Shown: positions 24,897-31,413 of the stretch, piece by piece
Numbering within the stretch: position 1 is the stretch's first letter
Layout of the letters: each line of letters opens with the position of its first letter
Source of the DNA: an uncultured Parolsenella sp.
GTDB taxonomy: Bacteria > Actinomycetota > Coriobacteriia > Coriobacteriales > Atopobiaceae
Length of the DNA: 64,000 nucleotides
Reading direction: 5' to 3'
Assembly: GCF_934660935.1 (NCBI RefSeq)
Contig: NZ_CAKUIH010000005.1
Coordinates: 1 to 64,000, forward strand
The notes under the pieces: generated by a model
Told to the model about the DNA's origin: nothing
What the model saw: the letters and a program-made list of their open reading frames with translations, nothing else
The model's database searches: none
Position numbers and translations under genes: made by a program

Positions 24897-26272
24897 AGTC
24901 GCTCCCCCATCTGCTCGAGCTCCGCCTTCGCGGGCCACAGGGCCGAGTAGTTCGTCAGGACATACAGGGGGCGATCCAGCGGCAGGTCTGCCACGGCATC
25001 GAGCGCCTCGCGCACGGTCAGCGCGATAGGCGCTGAGATCCCCGCGTACTTCAGGCGAACGCGAACGTCATCCGCACGGTGGCCACCGGCAACAACGGTG
25101 AGGTCATCAGGCTCGACGACGCCGCCACACTCGCGGGGGCTCCCCACGGCGAGACGCTCGAAGTCGACGTCCCAGATCCAGGAGATGTCCTTGCCATCGT
25201 TGGGGTTGTCGTTGATGACGAAGAAGGCCGCCTTCTTGCGGTCATCCGCCAGCATGAGCGATATGTTCTGGTTGAAACCCGTGGGGTTCTTCGCCAGGTT
25301 GAGAATCACATCGCGCCCGTCGACGCGGAAGCGCTGGAGGCGACCGTTCTCCGGATGATATGCGTCAAGAGCGGTCTGGAACTGCTCGGGCGTGGTGCCG
25401 GCAAGAGTCGCGCCCACAAAGGCGGCAAGCAGGTTATAGACCATGTATACGCCGCCGAAGCTCGCACTCACGCGCACGGGCTTATCAAGACCCGCACCGC
25501 TCACGTCGAAGGAGACGCCCTCGCGACCGACCTTGACGCCAGTGGCGCGCCAGTCAAGCTCGGGGCGGCAGAAGTCTCCCTTGGGGCAACGGAAGGCGCC
25601 CAGCTGGGCGTAAGCGCGGTAGTCGTAGGCGAGCTCCGTACCGCACACCTGGCAGAAGCGCGCCTCGGGCACGCGGTCCGCCGGCAGGTGGAGGTCCTCG
25701 CCGATGCCAAACGCCAGCACCTTGGTGCCAGCCTCACGTGCGCGACGCGCGACGCCCATAACGAGGGGGTCGTCACCGCAGGCCACAAGCGTGGTCTCAG
25801 GCGAGGCAGAGAGCGCGGAGACGATGACGTCCTGGACACGCTCGATCTCGCCGGCGCGGTCGAGCTGATCGCGGAAGAGGTTCAGGAGCACGAGGTAGCG
25901 TGGGCGAAGCTCGGGCAGGATGTTGATCGTAGAGAGCTCGTCCGCCTCCATGATGGCCCAGTCGGCAGAGCGGCCGGAAAGAAGGGCCGCCGCGACGCCG
26001 GGAGCCATGTTGGCGCCAACACGGTTGCACAGAACGCGGGCGCCACTTGCCTCGACAGCACTCGCGAGCACGTTGTTCGTGGTCGTCTTGCCGTTGGTTC
26101 CACACACGACGATGGAACCCCGCGTGAGCTTTTTGGCGGAGTGTGAGATTGAGGCAGGATCGATGGCGAGCGCGATGCGGCCAGGCAGCTGCGAGGCGGA
26201 ACGGCCCGCCATGTGCAGTGCGCCGGCGCAGGCGCGGCCGAGACCCTGCGCGAGAGAGGCTCTGAGACCCAC
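24893..26272 (-). CDS. murT: Lipid II isoglutaminyl synthase, catalytic subunit MurT
   Basis: Mur-ligase-like ATP-dependent enzyme that amidates lipid II with ammonia from GatD. 459 residues: P-loop VVCGTNGKTTTNNVLA, central ligase domain (EADELSTINILPELRPRYLV), a four-Cys zinc ribbon (CQVCGTEL ... CPKGDFCRPE) typical of MurT, and the C-terminal DUF1727 domain (DISWIWDVDFERL). Starts with GTG at 26272, only 3 bases after the asp23 stop, with GGAG inside the end of asp23. Overlaps gatD by 4 bases. Amidated lipid II is needed by many penicillin-binding proteins; a class A PBP lies at 42835. Confidence 0.95.
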   Translation of the reverse strand: MGLRASLAQGLGRACAGALHMAGRSASQLPGRIALAIDPASISHSAKKLTRGSIVVCGTNGKTTTNNVLASAVEASGARVLCNRVGANMAPGVAAALLSGRSADWAIMEADELSTINILPELRPRYLVLLNLFRDQLDRAGEIERVQDVIVSALSASPETTLVACGDDPLVMGVARRAREAGTKVLAFGIGEDLHLPADRVPEARFCQVCGTELAYDYRAYAQLGAFRCPKGDFCRPELDWRATGVKVGREGVSFDVSGAGLDKPVRVSASFGGVYMVYNLLAAFVGATLAGTTPEQFQTALDAYHPENGRLQRFRVDGRDVILNLAKNPTGFNQNISLMLADDRKKAAFFVINDNPNDGKDISWIWDVDFERLAVGSPRECGGVVEPDDLTVVAGGHRADDVRVRLKYAGISAPIALTVREALDAVADLPLDRPLYVLTNYSALWPAKAELEQMGERL

Positions 26273-26275
26273 GGC

Positions 26276-26827
26276 CTACTCCGCCTCTTCCTCGTCGTGG
26301 CTACCGCCCTGCATGTTCTCGTACTCCTCGGGAGTGAGAACATCCTCGATGCGCAGGTTGACGCCGCCAACCTCAAGGCCCGTCATCCCGACGACCTGCT
26401 TGACGACGACCTTCTTGACGTCCTCGAAGACCTGCGGGGCGAACGCACCATATTCGATGAGCACGGAGATGTTCACGCGGACAGAGCTGTCCGGCATGAC
26501 CTCGACGGAGACACCCTTCGTGGGATCCGCCGCGCCAAAGGTCTCCTGGACGCGGTTGATGAAGCCGCCCTTCATGCCAAGGACGCCCGGGACGTCACGC
26601 ACGGCAATGGCGACGATCTTCTCGATGACACCGTTGGAGAAGGTGAGCGAGTCTTCGGAATCAAGGTCCTCATCGGCATCGGAGAAGGTAAGGTCACCCT
26701 CCTCGGAGGCGGCAAGCGACGTAGTGCTGGCCTCCTCAGCGGGAGTCTCGGTCGTTTCCTCGACGGTTTCCTCGGTGAGCGGGGCCTCGACCTCAGGCTC
26801 CTGCGCGATGGTGGGCTTCGTGCTCAT
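26276..26827 (-). CDS. Asp23/Gls24 family envelope stress protein
   Basis: 184 residues. The N-terminal ~70 residues are acidic and low-complexity; the core from ~60 (LTFSNGVIEKIVAIAVRDVPGVLG ... shortened) matches the Asp23 domain, ending IEDVLTPEEYENM. Asp23 proteins assemble at the membrane through AmaP. ATG at 26827 with GGAG 5 bases upstream. Lies between DUF2273 (upstream) and murT (3 bases downstream). Confidence 0.92.
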   Translation of the reverse strand: MSTKPTIAQEPEVEAPLTEETVEETTETPAEEASTTSLAASEEGDLTFSDADEDLDSEDSLTFSNGVIEKIVAIAVRDVPGVLGMKGGFINRVQETFGAADPTKGVSVEVMPDSSVRVNISVLIEYGAFAPQVFEDVKKVVVKQVVGMTGLEVGGVNLRIEDVLTPEEYENMQGGSHDEEEAE

Positions 26828-26886
26828 GTTGGCTCCTATCCACCGGGATTTCCCGGCAATCACGGGCGTGACCCTCAGCGGGCGCC

Positions 26887-27327
26887 CTAGCGCTTCTTCA
26901 TCAGGTTCTGGATAAAGCGAACGATTTTTGGTTCGCCGTCAAGGTACTGGCCGCAGGCGATGCCGACAACCACGAGGATGGCAATGACCAGGGTCTTCAG
27001 GACGCCAATCGAAAAGAGGAGAAGCGCCACGACAAGACCTGTCACGCCGCCAAGAACCGCATTGCGACTATTGGGGAACGTCTCGTCAAGCCAGCGCGAA
27101 GCGCGCGCGAGAACTCCGGGCTGCGCCGCGGGCTCGGTGCCACTCGCTGGCTGCGCCGTGGGCTCGGGGCCACTCGCTGGCTGCGCCACATCGCCCGAGG
27201 GCTGCGCGGCAGAGGTCTGGGCGCCCGCGGCGTCGGCTGCAGACGAACCGTTGGTTGGCACCTTACCTGACGAGGCAGAAGCAGGCGCATCCGCTGGCTC
27301 GATGCGACAAGTGAGCTTCTCGGACAT
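26887..27327 (-). CDS. DUF2273-type small membrane protein with repeat-rich N terminus
   Basis: 146 residues. The N-terminal 75 are low-complexity Ala/Pro/Ser/Gln, including a tandem PASGPEPTAQ / PASGTEPAAQ. The C-terminal part has two close hydrophobic helices (AVLGGVTGLVVALLLFSIGV, LVIAILVVVGIACGQYLDG) as in DUF2273, which accompanies AmaP and Asp23 in Firmicutes and Actinobacteria. It starts 3 bases after the amaP stop. The repeated DNA at 27118-27180 is similar in style to the intergenic repeats. Function unknown beyond membership of the set. Confidence 0.82.
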   Translation of the reverse strand: MSEKLTCRIEPADAPASASSGKVPTNGSSAADAAGAQTSAAQPSGDVAQPASGPEPTAQPASGTEPAAQPGVLARASRWLDETFPNSRNAVLGGVTGLVVALLLFSIGVLKTLVIAILVVVGIACGQYLDGEPKIVRFIQNLMKKR

Positions 27328-27330
27328 GTC

Positions 27331-27990
27331 TTACGCCTCCTTCTCGACGCTCATGGGAATCGTGATGTCACCCGTGGACTCTGCGGATGCAGCTGCAGAC
27401 GCGGCCTCAGCGGACTGGTGCTCGGAAGCGCCCTCGCCCTCCTCATCCTCCTCAACGGGGACGACGAGGGACGTGCCACGCTGCGGCTCGAGAAACTCAA
27501 CGTTGATATCCCCCAGACATTCGCCGCACATGGCCGAGAGCCCGGTGACGAGCGCCTCGTGGAGCACCGGCGCCTCGCTCGTGATATCGACGGACTCATA
27601 CGGCATCACATGTACGTCAACGGTGACGACGCCGTGCTTTGAGGCGCGGACCTCCACATCCTTGGCGATGCCGAGGCCAAGGGCCTCCACAATGTGGCCC
27701 GCCTGCGAGGCAACGGCGTTACGAGTCACCGTGATGGCGCCGCCTTCGATATTCATGACGGAGATGGCGGCCTTGGGGCGGCGCGAGAAGATCGAGCGCA
27801 GCAGGTTGAAGACGAGCCACGCCGCCGTCATACCAAGACAGACCTCAAGCGCCACATAGGCCGCGTCATATGACAGAAACGCGGAGATTTCCGCCTCGCC
27901 GATGCCAAACGCAGGCAGGGCGAGCATGGCGAGGGCAAAGAGCCCCGCCAGCGAGAACAGGAAGAGAACGATGCGCTTGAAGCCACCCAT
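27331..27990 (-). CDS. amaP: Alkaline shock response membrane anchor protein AmaP
   Basis: 219 residues. Two N-terminal membrane helices (IVLFLFSLAGLFALAMLALP and YVALEVCLGMTAAWLVFNL) followed by an Asp23-like domain (ITVTRNAVASQAGHIVEALG) and an acidic/Ala-rich tail. AmaP anchors Asp23 filaments to the membrane. I chose ATG 27990 (AGGGTG upstream); the longer frame runs back through a terminator hairpin. First gene of the run amaP-DUF2273-asp23-murT-gatD. Confidence 0.88.
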   Translation of the reverse strand: MGGFKRIVLFLFSLAGLFALAMLALPAFGIGEAEISAFLSYDAAYVALEVCLGMTAAWLVFNLLRSIFSRRPKAAISVMNIEGGAITVTRNAVASQAGHIVEALGLGIAKDVEVRASKHGVVTVDVHVMPYESVDITSEAPVLHEALVTGLSAMCGECLGDINVEFLEPQRGTSLVVPVEEDEEGEGASEHQSAEAASAAASAESTGDITIPMSVEKEA

Positions 27991-28003
27991 GAGCACCCTT
28001 TCT

Positions 28004-28037
28004 AACAAAAAGCGCCCCGGCCTCCCGACCAGGGCGC
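28004..28037 (-). terminator. Terminator between yebC and amaP (may sit in the amaP leader)
   Basis: On the minus strand GCGCCC pairs with GGGCGC, plus an inner GG/CC pairing, followed by TTTTTG. It ends only about 14 bases before the amaP start codon, so any amaP promoter must be upstream of it (TATTCT near 28050-28055 read on the minus strand) or transcripts must read through. Confidence 0.8.
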
Positions 28038-28110
28038 GTCTTGCTCTAGAATACCCCGAACCTCTGACACGATACATACCGGGCAGGGATTAGAACCGCT
28101 TGGGCGAGGT

Positions 28111-28911
28111 CTACTCGTCCTCCTCCAGGGCGGCGGCGATCTCGTCGGTCACGTCCATGGTGTGGTAGACGTTCTGGACGTCCTCGAGCTCCTCGAGGCG
28201 GTCAACGAGGCGCTGGACCTTCTTGGCGTCAGCGACGGTGACGGTCGTCGGGGTGGTGGGGACCATGGTCAGCTCGGAGCCCTTGACCTCGATGCCCTGG
28301 GCCTCGAGGGCCTTCTGGACATCCTGCATCTTGTCATAGGCGGTCCAGACGACCCACTCCTCGCCGGCGTCCTCGTAATCGTCTCCGCCAGCCTCGGCAA
28401 CGGCCATCATGAACTCGTCCTCGTCGACGGCGTTCTCCTTGTCGGCGACCTTCTTGTCATCGGACTTGATGATCTTGTCGACAGCGATGGAACCCTTGCG
28501 CTCGAACTGGAAGGCAACGGAGCCGGTGGTGCCCAGAGAGCCGCCGGAGTGCGTGAAGGCGGAACGGACGTCAGCGGCAGTGCGGTTCTTGTTGTCAGTC
28601 AGGCAGTCAACGTAGACGGCAACGCCAGCGGGGCCATAGCCCTCGTAGGTGACCTCAGAGTAGACCGCGGCGTCAGCGCCAGCGCCAAAGGCCTTGTCGA
28701 TGGCGGCCTTGATGCGGTCCTTCGGCATGGAGGACATGCGGGCCTTAGCCACGGCAGCAGCCAGGGAGGCGTTGTTCTCCGGGAGCGGGTCGCCGCCGAG
28801 CTTGGCCGCAACGGTGATGTTGCGGGAGAGCTTCGAGAACAGCGCGGAGCGCTTGGCGTCCTGCGCGCCCTTACGATGCTTGGTGGTTGCCCACTTAGAG
28901 TGTCCGGACAT
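28111..28911 (-). CDS. yebC: YebC/PmpR family DNA-binding or translation-associated protein
   Basis: 266 residues. Starts MSGHSKWATTKHRKGAQD, the family hallmark; also TYEGYGPAGVAVYVDCLTDN and RTAADVRSAFTHSGGSLG. Slightly longer than the usual ~245 because of an acidic loop near residues 150-175 (ADKENAVDEDEF). YebC proteins have been reported as transcription regulators and as factors that help ribosomes at proline stretches. ATG at 28911 with GGAGACGTGA upstream. Followed by a strong terminator. Confidence 0.95.
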   Translation of the reverse strand: MSGHSKWATTKHRKGAQDAKRSALFSKLSRNITVAAKLGGDPLPENNASLAAAVAKARMSSMPKDRIKAAIDKAFGAGADAAVYSEVTYEGYGPAGVAVYVDCLTDNKNRTAADVRSAFTHSGGSLGTTGSVAFQFERKGSIAVDKIIKSDDKKVADKENAVDEDEFMMAVAEAGGDDYEDAGEEWVVWTAYDKMQDVQKALEAQGIEVKGSELTMVPTTPTTVTVADAKKVQRLVDRLEELEDVQNVYHTMDVTDEIAAALEEDE

Positions 28912-29106
28912 TCACGTCTCCTTCTTGTACACAGCGCCGGTCCCTCTGGCCAGCGCCCATACTGCAAGCTAGCGTGCGCACGGTCTAAGGCACATGCGCA
29001 CAACTAGTGAACTTTATCACTTTTGCAGTGTCGCATACGTCATCTGCGGACATATCTTTGATTGGCTTGATTACGTCACAAAAATCGAGCGCGGATGCAG
29101 ACGCCC

Positions 29107-29919
29107 CTACCCCACGTGCCCAATCTGTGGGCGCTTGGCACGCGTCGCCCACGCAAGCACGACGATGCCCAGCAACACGAGCGGCAGGCTCAGCAGCTGG
29201 CCCATCGTGATTGGCCCAAGCAGGTAGCCAAGCTGTGCGTCAGGCACGCGGACGAACTCGATAAGGAAGCGGAAAACGCCGTAGAGCACGAGGAACGTCC
29301 CCATGAAGGTGCCCTGCGGATGAGCGGGCCTGCGTCGGCTCATCATCCACAGCACGCTGAAGATGACGAGACCCTCGAGAATGGCCTCGTACAGCTGGCT
29401 GGGATGGCGCGCGACGTTGCCGCCCGTCTCGAAGACCACGCCCCACGGAAGATCCGTGGGCTTGCCCCAGAGCTCACCATTCACGAAGTTGGCGCAACGA
29501 CCGAAAAACAGGCCCAAAGGCGCGCCGATAACGCCGAGGTCGCAGACTGTCGGGATGGAGAGGTGGCAGGAGCGGCACATGAGCGAGCCACCAACGATGG
29601 CGCCCACGAGGCCGCCGTGGAAGCTCATGCCGCCCTCGTTCAGGGCGAAGATCTTCAGCGGGTTGGCGAAGTAGTAGCCATCACCGTAGAAGAGCACGTA
29701 GAACAGGCGGGCGCCTATGATGATGCCCCACGCCATCGCAACGATGATATTCGCGACCTCGTCCCCGGTGATATCCAGGCCCCAGCGACGCGAGACGCGG
29801 TAGATCACTATGCCCGTCAGGACAAAGCCCGCAAGGTAGGCAAGCGCGTACCAGTAAATGTGGAGGGACCCAATCGAAATCGCGACGGGGTTGAGGCTGT
29901 GGTAAAGCTCGTTGAGCAT
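29107..29919 (-). CDS. lgt: Prolipoprotein diacylglyceryl transferase
   Basis: Attaches diacylglycerol from phosphatidylglycerol to the lipobox Cys of prolipoproteins. 270 residues with about seven membrane helices. The Lgt signature is GLFFGRCANFVNGELWGKPT; also YWYALAYLAGFVLTGI near the N terminus. I chose ATG 29919 because GAGGAG lies 4 bases upstream; the frame continues for 150 codons through a tandem repeat and is not coding there. It processes lipoproteins such as those at 8685 and 22602. Confidence 0.95.
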   Translation of the reverse strand: MLNELYHSLNPVAISIGSLHIYWYALAYLAGFVLTGIVIYRVSRRWGLDITGDEVANIIVAMAWGIIIGARLFYVLFYGDGYYFANPLKIFALNEGGMSFHGGLVGAIVGGSLMCRSCHLSIPTVCDLGVIGAPLGLFFGRCANFVNGELWGKPTDLPWGVVFETGGNVARHPSQLYEAILEGLVIFSVLWMMSRRRPAHPQGTFMGTFLVLYGVFRFLIEFVRVPDAQLGYLLGPITMGQLLSLPLVLLGIVVLAWATRAKRPQIGHVG

Positions 29920-29950
29920 GTAACTCCTCGAAACGATATTTGAGCGCCGG

Positions 29951-30066
29951 GCCAACAGGGCGCACGCAGACGCGGCGCAACAGGCGGGGCACACGCGGAT
30001 GCGGCGCACACAGACGCGGCGCACCAGACGCAGCGCACCAGACGCAGCGCACCAGACGCAGCGCAC
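29951..30066. repeat. 14-bp tandem repeat upstream of lgt
   Basis: Four consecutive copies at 30011, 30025, 30039 and 30053; the last three are identical CAGACGCAGCGCAC and the first has one change. More degenerate copies run back to about 29951. The array lies between dcd and lgt in what should be the lgt promoter/leader region. Confidence 0.85.
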
Positions 30067-30106
30067 AAGGCACCATCGGGAACGCGCCTCAGCGCGGGAC
30101 GATACG

Positions 30107-30204
30107 GCCGTCTCTAGCGCGTGAACATATGAGGGCGGCCCAGGGCTCGATCCCCTGACAGCACACCAGAGGCCGTCTTTAGCGTGTGAGCGTGTGGGCG
30201 GCAG
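30107..30204. repeat. Imperfect duplication of the dcd 3' end (~63-bp spacing)
   Basis: The last ~30 bases of dcd including its stop (30172-30204) are repeated about 63 bases further downstream (30107-30140) with about 80% identity by eye. The stop triplet is TAA in the gene and TAG in the copy (minus strand CTAAAGACGGCC vs CTAGAGACGGCC). Confidence 0.6.
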
Positions 30205-30736
30205 CGGCACCGCGCTGACCCTGGTAGTGGCTCCCAAGGCCGGCAGAGCCATACGGGCGCTCGGACGGGCTCGACATGCGCTCGAAAGACATCTGCCCGA
30301 TCCGCATGCCCGGATGAAGCACGATGGGCAGCGTGGCGACGTTGGAGAGCTCAAGCGTGATCTCACCGTCCCAGCCCGGATCGACATAGCCGGCGGTTGA
30401 GTGGATCATGAGGCCGAGGCGGCCCAGCGTCGACTTGCCCTCGAGCTTGCCGAGGATGTCATCGGGCACGGCGATGCGCTCGAGCGTCGTGCCGAGCACG
30501 AACTGCCCAGGATGCAGCACGAACTGTCCGCCCTCGGGGACCACGACCTCCTCGGTGAGGTCCGGCTGGGGCAGCGTCGGGTCGATGTAGGCGTGCGTGG
30601 AGTTGCGGAAGACCCTGAAGCTCGAGCCAAGGCGCACGTCGACCGAAGCCGGCTGGACGTCCTTCATGTCGAGCGGCTCGATGACGATGCGGCCGGCGGT
30701 CATCTCGGCCTTGATGTCGCGGTCTGAGAGGACCAC
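30179..30736 (-). CDS. dcd: dCTP deaminase, probably the dUMP-forming bifunctional type
   Basis: 185 residues. Family motifs: EGKSTLGRLGLMIHSTAG with catalytic Glu region, GYVDPGWDGEITLELSN, and PYGSAGLGSHYQGQ. The STAG-Y sequence matches the bifunctional actinobacterial and archaeal enzymes that convert dCTP straight to dUMP, rather than the enterobacterial VTAHR type. That sub-assignment is from motif memory. Start is GTG at 30736, directly after the TAG of the upstream NifU-domain gene, so the two are translationally linked. Ends at a duplicated segment. Confidence 0.92.
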   Translation of the reverse strand: MVLSDRDIKAEMTAGRIVIEPLDMKDVQPASVDVRLGSSFRVFRNSTHAYIDPTLPQPDLTEEVVVPEGGQFVLHPGQFVLGTTLERIAVPDDILGKLEGKSTLGRLGLMIHSTAGYVDPGWDGEITLELSNVATLPIVLHPGMRIGQMSFERMSSPSERPYGSAGLGSHYQGQRGAAAAHTLTR

Positions 30737-30973
30737 CTACATCACCGCCCTCACGCCGGTGACGCCGGGGACGTTGTCCTTGAGCACGCGTTCGATGCCC
30801 TGAGAGATCGTGACCTCGGAGAGCGAGCAGCCCGCGCAGGCGCCCGTCATCTCGATGGTGACGATGCCAGTCTCGTCATCAACGCCAACGAGGGCGCAGT
30901 CGCCGCCGTCCGCCTGAAGACTCGGACGCACCGCATCGAGCACGACCTCGAGAAGGTCCTTGTCAATCGCCAT
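30737..30973 (-). CDS. NifU C-terminal-domain Fe-S scaffold (second copy)
   Basis: 77 residues: one NFU domain with the cluster-binding CxxC in MTGACAGCSLSEVT. Transfers Fe-S clusters to client proteins. ATG at 30973 has AAGGAGGA upstream; the frame upstream of it is unsupported. It is a paralogue of the gene at 31057-31347: both share LQADGGD or FQADGGD, DDETG-VTIEMTGACA-C and VPGVT-VRPVM-type ends. Sits between that paralogue and dcd in one minus-strand run. Confidence 0.9.
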   Translation of the reverse strand: MAIDKDLLEVVLDAVRPSLQADGGDCALVGVDDETGIVTIEMTGACAGCSLSEVTISQGIERVLKDNVPGVTGVRAVM

Positions 30974-31056
30974 GTCTCCTCCTTGCCGTTCGCATGAGGC
31001 GAGCAAACGTGAGCGCTGCCCGGTTGAGCCGCGGGCACGCGCCGCCCGATCGAGTG

Positions 31057-31347
31057 CTAGTACATTACGGGGCGCACCGCGGTGACGCCAGGGACGTGCT
31101 CCTTGATGATGGTGTCGATGCCCTCGGAGATGTCCGTCGAAGCGAACATGCAGGCAGCGCAGGCACCCGTCATCTCGATGGTGACGACGCCGGTCTCGTC
31201 ATCGACGCCGATAAGCTCGATGTCGCCGCCGTCAGCCTGGAAGCTCGGGCGAATCGCGTCAAGGACGTCCTCGAGCAGACGGTGGTCGATCTTGGCCGTC
31301 TTGTCCTTCTCCGGCGCGCTTTCCGTGGTGTTCTCGTTGTCAGCCAT
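31057..31347 (-). CDS. NifU C-terminal-domain Fe-S scaffold (first copy)
   Basis: 96 residues: a polar 18-residue leader, then the NFU domain with CxxC in MTGACAACMFAST. Same role as its tandem paralogue 83 bases downstream. The sequence divergence around the CxxC (AACMF versus AGCSL) suggests the copies have split function. It lies directly after the U32 peptidase gene. Confidence 0.9.
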   Translation of the reverse strand: MADNENTTESAPEKDKTAKIDHRLLEDVLDAIRPSFQADGGDIELIGVDDETGVVTIEMTGACAACMFASTDISEGIDTIIKEHVPGVTAVRPVMY

Positions 31348-31413
31348 GTCTATCCTCTCCCCCGCAAAGCGGGCGCGTTCTCAAATCACTCTTGGATGCT
31401 ACCCGACTCGCGC

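Noticed and set aside
29920..30387. N-terminal extension of Lgt
   Set aside because: The frame stays open through the 14-bp repeat, but a perfect ribosome site precedes the ATG at 29919 and the family starts there.
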